DNA of 18,399 bases from contig JALNZF010000043.1 in the NCBI GenBank assembly GCA_023229435.1, positions 1 to 18,399 of the forward strand. The letters are read 5' to 3'. Below are positions 7,626 to 14,981 of the stretch, in pieces. This stretch comes from Nitrospirota bacterium (GTDB lineage: Bacteria > Nitrospirota > UBA9217). The notes under the pieces are model-generated. The model was not told the origin of the DNA. It made no database searches and was given only the letters and a program-made list of their open reading frames with translations. How positions within the stretch are numbered: position 1 is the first letter of the stretch; each line of letters opens with the position of its first letter. The translations under genes were made by a program, and so were the position numbers.

Positions 7626-8357
7626 CTACTGTTTGTCCGGCAACAGCCTGGATATGATCCCCTTGCCGTCCTTCCTGAGCGACACCTCGACCTTCATCGG
7701 CCCGCGAACATTCCTTCCCTGCTCGAGCTGGATCCCTTTCCCCTCTTCCACAAAATAGCTTTCGATCCCGTATTGCACATTCACCTTCTTGGTCCTGATC
7801 TCCGTGATCTCCCCGACAATCCCGTGAACTGGCTGGATGCCCTGCCAGCAGGGCTGTTTATATGCCGCGTTGTCCTTGTTATAGGAGAGCATGCTGCCCT
7901 GATTGTCAAGGCAGGCGGTGATCGCGTCGCCTTTCTTCAATCCCTGCATCCCTGAGTGGGTGACCTCCCGTTTCACGCCGTTATCGTCCTGAAACGTCAA
8001 GTTCCATTTCGACTCCCGGTATTCATTCCGCACCCTTCCCTGGATGTATTGTCCGCTCGCCGGCCGCTCCTTGCTGACCGACGCGGCAAACGACGTGCCG
8101 TCGGCAATCATATCGAGGTTGACATAGATCGACTGGCCCGGCAGAAAATCAGGCTTTTGCGAACCGCTGTCAAGAAGCAGGTTGGTGATCTCGTAGGTAA
8201 GGTTGACGTAATCGCCCCGGAAGAGGTCGCGCGGGTCCACGGGCGTGGTCTTGAGCACCACCTTGTCGCCCGTCGCGATCCAGTATTCCCGGTAGGCGAT
8301 GATGCCGAGAAGCAGCAGCACCTGGAGACAAACGATCAGGATGAACTTGATGCGCAT
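7626..8357 (-). CDS. GDYXXLXY domain membrane-anchored protein
   Basis: 243-residue protein with one N-terminal hydrophobic segment (about residues 4-21) and an extracytoplasmic remainder. The family motif is exact: RGDYVNLTY at residues 47-55, after TTPVDPRDLF. A second copy-like half with VEVSLRKDGKGIIS closes the protein. The function of the family is unknown; it is commonly paired with or fused to DUF2157/DUF4401 membrane proteins. Here its ATG overlaps the stop codon of the DUF2157 gene by one base (TGATG), indicating translational coupling. Confidence 0.88.
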   Translation of the reverse strand: MRIKFILIVCLQVLLLLGIIAYREYWIATGDKVVLKTTPVDPRDLFRGDYVNLTYEITNLLLDSGSQKPDFLPGQSIYVNLDMIADGTSFAASVSKERPASGQYIQGRVRNEYRESKWNLTFQDDNGVKREVTHSGMQGLKKGDAITACLDNQGSMLSYNKDNAAYKQPCWQGIQPVHGIVGEITEIRTKKVNVQYGIESYFVEEGKGIQLEQGRNVRGPMKVEVSLRKDGKGIISRLLPDKQ

Positions 8358-9610
8358 CAGTCGGCCTCCAGGTTGAACGATGCCAGCACCGTGCGCCGCT
8401 TCTTTTCGAGCACGATACCGCCGGCGAGAAGCAGGAGACCGCCGCCAATGAAGAAGAGTGAGCGGGGCATCAGTTTCCAGAAGAAGTCGAAATATCGGGC
8501 GATCACCTCGAGGACGAAGAAGACCAGGCCGAGGTTGATGTAGGCCCTGTTCCGCCTGAGGTAGCCGAGTACGATCACGCCGATGATCTGGAGCGCATAC
8601 AGGAGGTTGAAGGCCAGCCGCAGCATGGAGTAGCCCTGGTCGCGCCGCGTGTACTCGGTGGAATATGTCTCAGGTGACGTCCCCAGGAAGCCCTTGCTGG
8701 TAAGGCAAAAGAGAAGCACGATCAGGAACAGGGCGGCCAGAAATACCGTTTCGGCTATCCATGTTTTCCCCTTTTCCCCTTTGACGATGAAGAGCGTGAG
8801 AGCGGCAGCGAACAGGATCGTGAAACCGTAATAGAAATACCTGAGCGCAGACGCGCCGAAATGCCACTGCATGAACGCGAAGGTGAGCACATAACCGGAG
8901 GCGAGCGTGAGGAACAGGCCGATGCCGAGATAGGGGCCGGAAAGGTGCTCGAGGGACGGGAAACCGCGGTGCATGAGACCGAATGCCCACAGGGTAATGC
9001 CTGCCATGAGAAAGAGCGCGATGAAGACCGTGATGTTGCCGTAGGCGCTGAAAAAGGACAGGGAGAAGGTCGCCTCCATCCCGAGCCAGAGGAGAAGATC
9101 GATGATCGCGAGCGACAGGAGTGAGTTCAGACCCAGGAGGTATGCGAGCGGCAGCGCGGCAAGCCCCCAGATCAGCGGACCGTTGGGATAGTGTACCGAG
9201 ATATGGTACATCTGGGCGATGAGGAAGATCCCCGCCCCGAAGATGAGCGAGCCGAGCAGGATAAGCCCCGCGCCGACGCGCGGAGAGTTCCGGCGCTCGT
9301 AGCGAAGAAAGAAACCCGTGCCGTAGGAGGCGAGGAGCGAAATGAAGATGATCGCGAGCCTGCCCGCATTCGGGATCCGGGACCAGTTCGAAGCAACGAA
9401 GAGCAGGACGCCGATCCCCACCAGGAGGGAACCGAGTACCGAGATCGCGGTGATGAGCTTGGTCGGCCCCGCTTTGTCCTCGGCCGCCTTCATGCCCGCG
9501 TACCTTTCGAGGATACGGTCCTTCTGCTCCGGCTCGACGATACCCTCTTCGAGCCATTTTCCTGCTTCGGTTTCGAGCGTCTGAATGAATGTTCTGTCCG
9601 GTTTTGTCAT
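8357..9610 (-). CDS. DUF2157 domain polytopic membrane protein
   Basis: 417-residue protein. A soluble N-terminal segment of about 50 residues (KWLEEGIVEPEQKDRILERY is the DUF2157 helix-turn signature) is followed by about eleven or twelve hydrophobic segments and a short basic tail. Function unknown. Read in frame, an upstream start at 9868 would add 86 residues of Arg/Ser-rich, non-family sequence overlapping the next gene; the ATG at 9610 (or the adjacent GTG at 9613) matches the usual start of the family. No clear ribosome binding site is seen. Coupled to the downstream GDYXXLXY gene by a 1-base overlap, so the two probably act as one membrane unit. Confidence 0.85.
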   Translation of the reverse strand: MTKPDRTFIQTLETEAGKWLEEGIVEPEQKDRILERYAGMKAAEDKAGPTKLITAISVLGSLLVGIGVLLFVASNWSRIPNAGRLAIIFISLLASYGTGFFLRYERRNSPRVGAGLILLGSLIFGAGIFLIAQMYHISVHYPNGPLIWGLAALPLAYLLGLNSLLSLAIIDLLLWLGMEATFSLSFFSAYGNITVFIALFLMAGITLWAFGLMHRGFPSLEHLSGPYLGIGLFLTLASGYVLTFAFMQWHFGASALRYFYYGFTILFAAALTLFIVKGEKGKTWIAETVFLAALFLIVLLFCLTSKGFLGTSPETYSTEYTRRDQGYSMLRLAFNLLYALQIIGVIVLGYLRRNRAYINLGLVFFVLEVIARYFDFFWKLMPRSLFFIGGGLLLLAGGIVLEKKRRTVLASFNLEAD

Positions 9611-9728
9611 CACGGGAAAACTGAAGATGATCTCGTCTTTCCTTTTGGCGTTCAGCGGACATTGATGCGGATGAACGAAGCTTCCTGATCCCGTTCCACC
9701 CGCATCCCTTGTTGTCTGATCGCCTGCC

Positions 9729-11516
9729 CTATTCCGCCCGTACCAGGTCCTCGAACCTGATGTCCACGCCGAATACACCGACGATAGTGCTCGCATCATC
9801 AGCGATGGGCGCCGACACGGTGATGCAGAGCGCGCCGGTGATCTTCGAGGTGTAGAAGTCCGACACAAAGCTCTTGCCGTCCTTCATCGGATTGATGAAC
9901 CACGACCGGTCCGAGAAGTTGTCGCCCAGGCCGGCAACCTCATATTTGGCCTTGTTCTCGATATCCGTAATGTTCTTGGTTATCTTGTTGCCCTCTTTAT
10001 TCACCACGTAGGCGAACTGAATGTACGGGTCTTCCCGCTGGAGCTTCTCCATCACCGGCTCCTGTTTTGCGGGATCCATGGACCGGATCTCCGGCCGCTC
10101 AACAAACCCCTCCACGATGTGGCGCGCCACTTCCGACGCTTTCTTTTTCAGCCTGTCGAGGTCGGAGATGAAGTACTCGGAGAGGGACTTCTTCGCCCGC
10201 TCCAGAAGTTCGTCGTGGGAGATGCTCGTGGTCCTTCCCTGCTCGTACTGTTCCATCACCCACTTGTTCATCTTGGCAAGACCAGGGTGGCGCTTGTCGA
10301 TCTTCTTGTCCGAATCCAGCCCGAGGTGGCTGTTCACCCATTGGGCAATGCCGGCGATGCCTGATTTATCGGTGATGATCACGCCCATGGGCCGCTTCAG
10401 GATCTTCGAGGTGTCGAAGATATTGTAGATCTCCTCGTTCTTCAGCATGCCGTCGGCATGGATGCCGGCGCTCGTGGAGTTGAACTCCGAACCCACAAAG
10501 GGATAGTTGGCCGGGATCGGGAAGTTCAATTCCCTTCTGAAGTACTCGGCCATGTCCGTGATGGCCGCGGTGTCGATGCCGGAATCATTCCCCGTGAGGC
10601 TGATATAATCGATGATCATGGCCTCAATGGGCGTATTGCCCGTACGCTCGCCAAATCCCAGCAACGCGCCGTTCACGGCCGAGCAGCCGTACATCCACGC
10701 GGCCACGCCGTTGACGAGCACCTTGTGAAAATCGTTGTGGCCATGCCATTCGAGCTGCTCCGACGGCACGCCGCCGTCGTGGATCAGGGCGTAAAAGATC
10801 TCGGGCACGCCGCGCGGGAGGGCCGTGCCCGGGAAGGGGAAACCGTAGCCCATGGTGTCGCAGGCCCTGACCTTGACCGGGATCTTGGCCGCTTCCGAGA
10901 GCTTCATCAGCTCCTGCACAAAGGGGATGACGAACCCGTAGAAATCCGCCCGGGTGATGTCTTCGAGGTGGCAGCGGGGAATGATGCCCTGCTCCAGCGC
11001 CGTTGCAACGATATCGAGGTACTGCTGGAGCGCTTCCTTGCGGGACAGGTTGAGCTTCAGGAAAATGTGATAGTCGGAGCATGACGTGAGAATGCCCGTT
11101 TCCCTGAGCCCCATCTCCTTCACCAGTTTGAAATCTTTTTTGTTCGCCCTGATCCAGCCCGTGATCTCGGGAAAGCGGTAGCCTCGCTCCATGCAGAGCT
11201 TCACTGCTTCGCGGTCCTTTTCAGAGTACAGAAAGAATTCGGTCTGCCGGATCACGCCCTGAGGCCCGCTCATCCGGTGCATGAAGTCGAAGATGTCAGC
11301 GATCTGCCTGGGCGTATAGGGCGGCCGCGACTGTTGACCATCCCGGAACGTGGTGTCCGTGATCCAGATATCCTTCGGAATATTGGTCTGGATCATCCGG
11401 TCCTCGAGCACCACCCGGGGCACGCTTGAATAGGGGAACATGTCCCGGTACAGAACCGGATCTTTCACGTTCTTGAGTTCGAAGGGTGTTTTGATGGTCT
11501 GCTTTTTGATGGCCAA
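9729..11516 (-). CDS. HMGL-like acyl-CoA condensing enzyme (Re-citrate/homocitrate/isopropylmalate synthase type) fused to a Cache domain
   Basis: 595-residue protein. Residues about 50-420 form a DRE-TIM (HMGL-like) barrel: TDTTFRDGQQ (D54, R58, D59), metal-binding H258 and H260 in WHGHNDF, GERTGN (289-294) and AGIHADGML. Such enzymes condense acetyl-CoA with a 2-oxo acid. The usual LeuA regulatory domain is absent; instead residues about 468-595 look like a single Cache/PDC sensor domain with FSDRSWF (534-540), an FY pair, VSAPI and GVFGVDI. Homologues are often mislabelled histone-lysine N-methyltransferase. The start is TTG at 11516, with GGAGG 5 bases upstream; an ATG at 11567 would draw 17 residues from the intergenic repeat. 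Whether it makes citrate, homocitrate or isopropylmalate cannot be told. Confidence 0.85.
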   Translation of the reverse strand: MAIKKQTIKTPFELKNVKDPVLYRDMFPYSSVPRVVLEDRMIQTNIPKDIWITDTTFRDGQQSRPPYTPRQIADIFDFMHRMSGPQGVIRQTEFFLYSEKDREAVKLCMERGYRFPEITGWIRANKKDFKLVKEMGLRETGILTSCSDYHIFLKLNLSRKEALQQYLDIVATALEQGIIPRCHLEDITRADFYGFVIPFVQELMKLSEAAKIPVKVRACDTMGYGFPFPGTALPRGVPEIFYALIHDGGVPSEQLEWHGHNDFHKVLVNGVAAWMYGCSAVNGALLGFGERTGNTPIEAMIIDYISLTGNDSGIDTAAITDMAEYFRRELNFPIPANYPFVGSEFNSTSAGIHADGMLKNEEIYNIFDTSKILKRPMGVIITDKSGIAGIAQWVNSHLGLDSDKKIDKRHPGLAKMNKWVMEQYEQGRTTSISHDELLERAKKSLSEYFISDLDRLKKKASEVARHIVEGFVERPEIRSMDPAKQEPVMEKLQREDPYIQFAYVVNKEGNKITKNITDIENKAKYEVAGLGDNFSDRSWFINPMKDGKSFVSDFYTSKITGALCITVSAPIADDASTIVGVFGVDIRFEDLVRAE

Positions 11517-11532
11517 GGTAACCTCCGGTTTA

Positions 11533-11626
11533 CAAATAAATTGAAAATTGAAGATTTGAGATTGCACAATGTAAATAAACAGGGCGTCAATTTAAGATTT
11601 CCAATTTCCAATCTTCAATTTCCAAT
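11533..11626. repeat. Heptad-phased inverted repeat, rpe-condensing enzyme junction
   Basis: Degenerate 7-bp units (AATTGAA/GATTTGA on one arm, TTTCCAA on the other). Left arm 11538-11564 matches the reverse complement of 11600-11626 at about 22 of 26 positions, giving an AT-rich hairpin with a loop of about 35 bases that includes the space right after the rpe stop. Confidence 0.75.
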
Positions 11627-11632
11627 GAGCCG

Positions 11633-12292
11633 TCATGCTCCCCTGATGCCCCTGATCGCAGCCGCATAATCCTTCTTGCCGAATACTGCCGAACCTGCCA
11701 CAAGGATATCAGCGCCCGCTTCGGCGATCTGTGCCGCATTTTCAGGCTTCACTCCTCCGTCCACCTCGATCTCGATCTTCAGGCCCAGTGCGTCGATCCG
11801 CTTCCGGAGCTGCCGGATCTTGTCAATTGCCGAGGGGATGAACGACTGGCCGCCAAAGCCCGGGTTCACGGACATGATGAGCACCATGTCGAGTTCCGGC
11901 AGAATATAATCGAGACTCGAAAGAGGCGTCGCGGGGTTCAAGGACACCGCCGCCTTCACGCCCTTGTGCTCCCGGATCGACTGGATCAGCCTGTTCAGGT
12001 GAAATGCGGTCTCCACATGTACGGCAATATAATCAGCCCCCGCCCTCGCGAAATCGGCAATGTACAGCTCCGGGTTGGTGATCATCAGGTGCACGTCGAG
12101 CGGCAGCTTCGTGCTTTTACGGGCCGCTTCCACGATCAGCGGGCCAATGGTGATGTTCGGCACAAAGTGCCCGTCCATCACATCGACATGGATGATATCG
12201 GCGCCGGCGGCCTCGACCGCTTTGATCTCCTCGCCCAGCCGGGAGAAGTCGGCGGACAGGATTGAAGGAGCTACTTTTATTTTTTTCGTCAT
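11633..12292 (-). CDS. rpe: Ribulose-phosphate 3-epimerase
   Basis: Interconverts ribulose 5-phosphate and xylulose 5-phosphate in the pentose phosphate (or Calvin) pathway. The TIM-barrel residues of the family are present: SILSAD (10-15), metal-site H35 and D37 in HVDVMDGHFVPN, H68 in DVHLM, the active-site loop MSVNPGFGGQ and D178 in EVDGGV. Length 219 is normal. The ATG at 12292 has GAGG 6 bases upstream. It follows the PASTA gene on the same strand, separated by a large heptad palindrome. Confidence 0.97.
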   Translation of the reverse strand: MTKKIKVAPSILSADFSRLGEEIKAVEAAGADIIHVDVMDGHFVPNITIGPLIVEAARKSTKLPLDVHLMITNPELYIADFARAGADYIAVHVETAFHLNRLIQSIREHKGVKAAVSLNPATPLSSLDYILPELDMVLIMSVNPGFGGQSFIPSAIDKIRQLRKRIDALGLKIEIEVDGGVKPENAAQIAEAGADILVAGSAVFGKKDYAAAIRGIRGA

Positions 12293-12307
12293 GGTATTCC
12301 TCTAAAA

Positions 12308-12428
12308 ATAAAAATTGGAAGTTGGAAATTGCAAATTGAAAATTTCAAAATGAATTGCACAGTGATATCGGCTTTGTTCGATTTCTCAAATTTACAATTT
12401 AAAATTTCCAATCTCCAATTTCCAATTG
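12308..12428. repeat. Heptad-phased inverted repeat, PASTA-rpe junction
   Basis: Left arm 12311-12350 is built from AATTGGA/AGTTGGA/AATTGCA units and right arm 12387-12427 from the complementary TTTCCAA units; about 27 of 33 positions can pair. It directly adjoins the GC-rich hairpin at 12428-12448 that contains the PASTA stop codon. Confidence 0.75.
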
Positions 12429-12448
12429 CGCGGCCCGCGGCCGCGCTA
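12428..12448 (-). repeat. Stop-codon-anchored GC hairpin after the PASTA gene
   Basis: Perfect 8-bp stem (12428-12435 with 12439-12446) and 3-base loop. On the minus strand it begins TAGCGCGGCC, where TAG is the PASTA stop codon. The same ten bases open the module after fmt. Confidence 0.7.
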
Positions 12449-13162
12449 TCTATTCACCACAATATCAACCGTCGCATCCCTGGCAACGGGCGACCCCGCC
12501 CCCGGCTTCTGCTGGATGACGATCCGGTCCGTTCCTGTTTCCTCGTTCCCGGGGGGCCTCGTGATGACCCTGCGCTGCAGGCCTATCCTGTCGATGATCC
12601 TGAGCGCCTCTTTCGCTTTTTTCCCCGTCAGCGCCGGCATGACATACAGCGGCGCTTTATTGCCCGCACTGATAAGCAGGCTGATGCCGCTCCCTTTTTC
12701 AAGCGGGTTCCCGGCCTCCGGCCCCTGCGCGATCACCATATCGCGCTCCACGCGGTCCGAGAACACCCTTGACACCGTTCCGGGGGAAAAACCCGCCTGC
12801 CGTATCATCATGTCGGCCTTGCGAAAGTTTTCCCCCACCAGTTTTAACGCCTGAGTGTCACTCGGCCCCTGGCTGACGACCACGCGCACCTGCCGGCCCT
12901 TTTTTATCCCGACCTCCGGCGCCGGCGATTGGGAAATTACCGCGTCCCTCGGCAGGGTCGGATGAGCTTCCCGCCGGTCCACCTTGAGCTGCAATCCCTG
13001 CTGGGCAACCGTCTCGATCACGTTCACGATGTCCTGTCCCGTAAGGTCAGGCATGCGCACTTCTTCCTGTCGAAGAAGCAGCGCGACAACTGCGAATGCA
13101 CTCAAAATTCCCACGCCGATGAGTGCAATGAATAAACCCAGACCTTTGAGAAACCGTTCCAT
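12446..13162 (-). CDS. Membrane-anchored triple PASTA-domain protein
   Basis: 238 residues with one transmembrane segment (about 8-30) and three PASTA repeats outside the membrane (about 35-98, 103-168 and 171-238; the first opens VRMPDLTG, the third VMPALTG). PASTA repeats bind muropeptides or beta-lactam-like ligands in Ser/Thr kinases and PBPs. No kinase domain is present here. A PASTA gene between rsmB and rpe is a recurrent arrangement in Geobacter-like genomes. The ATG at 13162 has no Shine-Dalgarno and sits 12 bases from a -10 box. The stop codon lies inside a GC-rich hairpin. Confidence 0.9.
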   Translation of the reverse strand: MERFLKGLGLFIALIGVGILSAFAVVALLLRQEEVRMPDLTGQDIVNVIETVAQQGLQLKVDRREAHPTLPRDAVISQSPAPEVGIKKGRQVRVVVSQGPSDTQALKLVGENFRKADMMIRQAGFSPGTVSRVFSDRVERDMVIAQGPEAGNPLEKGSGISLLISAGNKAPLYVMPALTGKKAKEALRIIDRIGLQRRVITRPPGNEETGTDRIVIQQKPGAGSPVARDATVDIVVNR

Positions 13163-13174
13163 GTCAGAACTCGC

Positions 13175-13202
13175 ATTTTACCACAGTAAAATTACAATGC
13201 AA
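13175..13202 (-). promoter_or_regulatory. Candidate promoter of the PASTA gene
   Basis: TAAAAT (13180-13175) is a 5/6 match to the -10 box; TTGCAT lies 16 bp upstream (13202-13197), a weak -35. The -10 ends 12 bases before the ATG, so the untranslated leader would be about five bases. Confidence 0.4.
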
Positions 13203-13243
13203 GAACTTCTGGGCCTGCCATTCCTATGCCCTATTCCCCTGCA

Positions 13244-13277
13244 GTTCCGAACTCCACACTCCGAACTCCGAACTGAC
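13244..13277. repeat. Heptad-phased repeat, rsmB-PASTA junction
   Basis: Five 7-bp units of ACTCCGA type between the rsmB stop and the PASTA promoter. Nearly the same units occur at 1300-1331, 12 kb away. Confidence 0.7.
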
Positions 13278-13294
13278 TTAACGTGCCCCTTGAC

Positions 13295-14680
13295 CTATCT
13301 TCTCTTCACCATCCTCACGCCGAAGAACCCATCCATCTCCGGCGCCTGCGGGAACGTCCTGAAAAGGCCCTTTGCATCCACAAGCGCTGCAGCAGCCCGC
13401 GGAAGAAAAGGGCGAGGATCATCGATGCTGAAAGAGCTTCCCGGTCCCGTGAGAAACCAGGTTATAACGTCATCGTTCTCTTCAGGCTCCGTGGTACAGG
13501 TGGCGTAAACGAGCGTCCCGCCGGGCTTCAGCAGGACAGCGCAGTTCTCGAGGATCCGCCTCTGGAGCGTCGTATGCTCGCTCACCGTCCGCTCTTCCTT
13601 GTTCCACCTGCCGTCGGGATGCCTGCGCAGCACGCCGAGGCCGGAGCAGGGCGCATCGATCAGCACCCTGTCAAAGACCCCTGCATGATACTTCGATGCA
13701 TCACCCTGCATTGGCGAGATGATCGTGGTTCCGAGCCTCCTGCTGTTCTCGCGGATCTTCGCGATCCGGGAGGCATCAAGCTCGATCGCCACGACGCTGC
13801 CCTGGTCGTGCATGAGCTCGGCCAGGTGCGTTGCCTTGCCGCCGGGGGCCGCGCAGGCATCCATGATCGTCTCGCCTGGTTGAGGCGTGAGCAGCAGACT
13901 GATGAGCTGGGCCGCCTGGTCCTGGACCATGAACCAGCCGTCCCGATAGGCCTGAAGTGCTCGAAGCCACTGCGGTGAGAAAAGAATGTCAAGACCGGCG
14001 GGAGAACGGGTTGTCTCCGAGACCTGCACCCCCTCGGCTTCCAGTGCGGCCCGGAGAGCGGCCCGCGTCGTCTTAAGCGTATTTGTCCTGATCGTGAGCA
14101 GCGCGGGACGATTGTTCTCCACAAGCAGCGTCTCCGCCGCCTCAGCGCCGTACCGCGAGACCCAGCGTTTCACGAGCCAGGCCGGGTGCGAATAGAGCAT
14201 CGACAGGCGCGCGACCGGATCCCCGGATTCAGGATACTTGATCGTGCTCCGCTTTCTGTCCAGGCCTCTGAGCAGTCCGTTCACATATCCGTGCTTGTTG
14301 CCATGCTCTTTTGCGAGATCCACTGCCGTGTTCACGGCAGCGCTCACCGGCACCCGGTCAAGGAAGAACATCTGGTAGGCGCCGAGCCGCAGGATATTCC
14401 GGGTCCAAACGTCCGTTTTTTCCACGGGCTGGACGGAAAATTGATTCAGTGTCCAGTCAAGCAGGGCTCGATTCCGGAGCACGCCGTACACGAGCTCAAG
14501 CAGGAACGCGCTGTCGCGCGCATCCAGGCTCTGTCGCGCCTGGGCAAGCGGCGTATCGATAAAGACGCCGTTCTCGGCACGGCAAAGGATCGTGAGCGCC
14601 GTCTCCCGCGGGATATCCTTATCCCCTCTGCGAAAGTCAGCCCCGGTCTTCGGTGAGCGGTTCGCGTCATTCATAGGCAT
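13295..14680 (-). CDS. rsmB: 16S rRNA m5C967 methyltransferase RsmB
   Basis: SAM-dependent cytosine-5 methyltransferase acting on 16S rRNA C967. An N-terminal NusB-like RNA-binding domain (about 25-165) precedes the Rossmann methyltransferase domain: SAM motif I DACAAPGGKATHL (274-286), motif IV DAPCSGLGVL with C345 (product release) and motif VI YATCTTEPEEN with the nucleophile C395. Length 461 is slightly above the usual 430-450. The start may be ATG 14680 or ATG 14674; the nearest GGAGG is 16 bases away, so translation initiation looks weak. Neighbours fmt, def and DUF116 are long-standing partners. Confidence 0.95.
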   Translation of the reverse strand: MPMNDANRSPKTGADFRRGDKDIPRETALTILCRAENGVFIDTPLAQARQSLDARDSAFLLELVYGVLRNRALLDWTLNQFSVQPVEKTDVWTRNILRLGAYQMFFLDRVPVSAAVNTAVDLAKEHGNKHGYVNGLLRGLDRKRSTIKYPESGDPVARLSMLYSHPAWLVKRWVSRYGAEAAETLLVENNRPALLTIRTNTLKTTRAALRAALEAEGVQVSETTRSPAGLDILFSPQWLRALQAYRDGWFMVQDQAAQLISLLLTPQPGETIMDACAAPGGKATHLAELMHDQGSVVAIELDASRIAKIRENSRRLGTTIISPMQGDASKYHAGVFDRVLIDAPCSGLGVLRRHPDGRWNKEERTVSEHTTLQRRILENCAVLLKPGGTLVYATCTTEPEENDDVITWFLTGPGSSFSIDDPRPFLPRAAAALVDAKGLFRTFPQAPEMDGFFGVRMVKRR

Positions 14681-14774
14681 GACAACGTATGCTCTTCCTC
14701 CGGAGTAACTAAGGAATTAAATTCGCAACTATTCAGCATTATGACCTTCCCTTCGGCAGCCCATATTACTAAAC

Positions 14775-14860
14775 TGTCATTCCCGGGGAATTCATCGGGA
14801 ATATGGTTTTCCTAAAATACGTAAAGAACCGGATCCCCGATAGAAACATTCGGGGATGAC
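14775..14860. repeat. 86-bp inverted-repeat element with two hairpins
   Basis: The ends TGTCATTCCCG and TCGGGGATGAC are imperfect inverted repeats. Inside are two perfect stems: ATTCCCG/CGGGAAT (14779-14785 with 14796-14802) and ATCCCCGA/TCGGGGAT (14833-14840 with 14850-14857). The layout is that of a REP-like or miniature non-autonomous element; the CATTCCCG...CGGGAATG motif type is familiar from intergenic regions of many environmental genomes. Confidence 0.7.
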
Positions 14861-14923
14861 CTAAGATGGATATCAGAGAGCTGATGTTAGATTAGATGAA
14901 TAGCCACAAAAATGAATTGGTTT

Positions 14924-14953
14924 TCTCTGCGCCCTCTGCGACTCTGCGGTTAA
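14924..14953. repeat. 9-bp-period CTCTGCG repeat
   Basis: Three CTCTGCG cores spaced 8-9 bp apart. Related to the ATCTGCG nonads at 2104-2132. Non-coding. Confidence 0.6.
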
Positions 14954-14981
14954 ATCAGATTTTTTTCGCGGACACAAATTA

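Larger units (their letters stand above)
14681..14981. other. 301-bp repeat-rich gap between DUF116 and rsmB
   Basis: No gene is seen. It contains a double-hairpin inverted-repeat element (14775-14860), a 9-bp-period repeat (14924-14953) and AT-rich sequence. No promoter for rsmB could be assigned with confidence. Confidence 0.6.

Noticed and set aside
8670..9662. 330-residue minus-strand frame inside the DUF2157 gene
   Set aside because: Arg/His/Pro-rich out-of-frame translation of a clear membrane protein gene.
11517..11567. Upstream ATG start for the condensing enzyme
   Set aside because: The extra 17 residues come from the heptad repeat, and the TTG at 11516 has a well-placed GGAGG.
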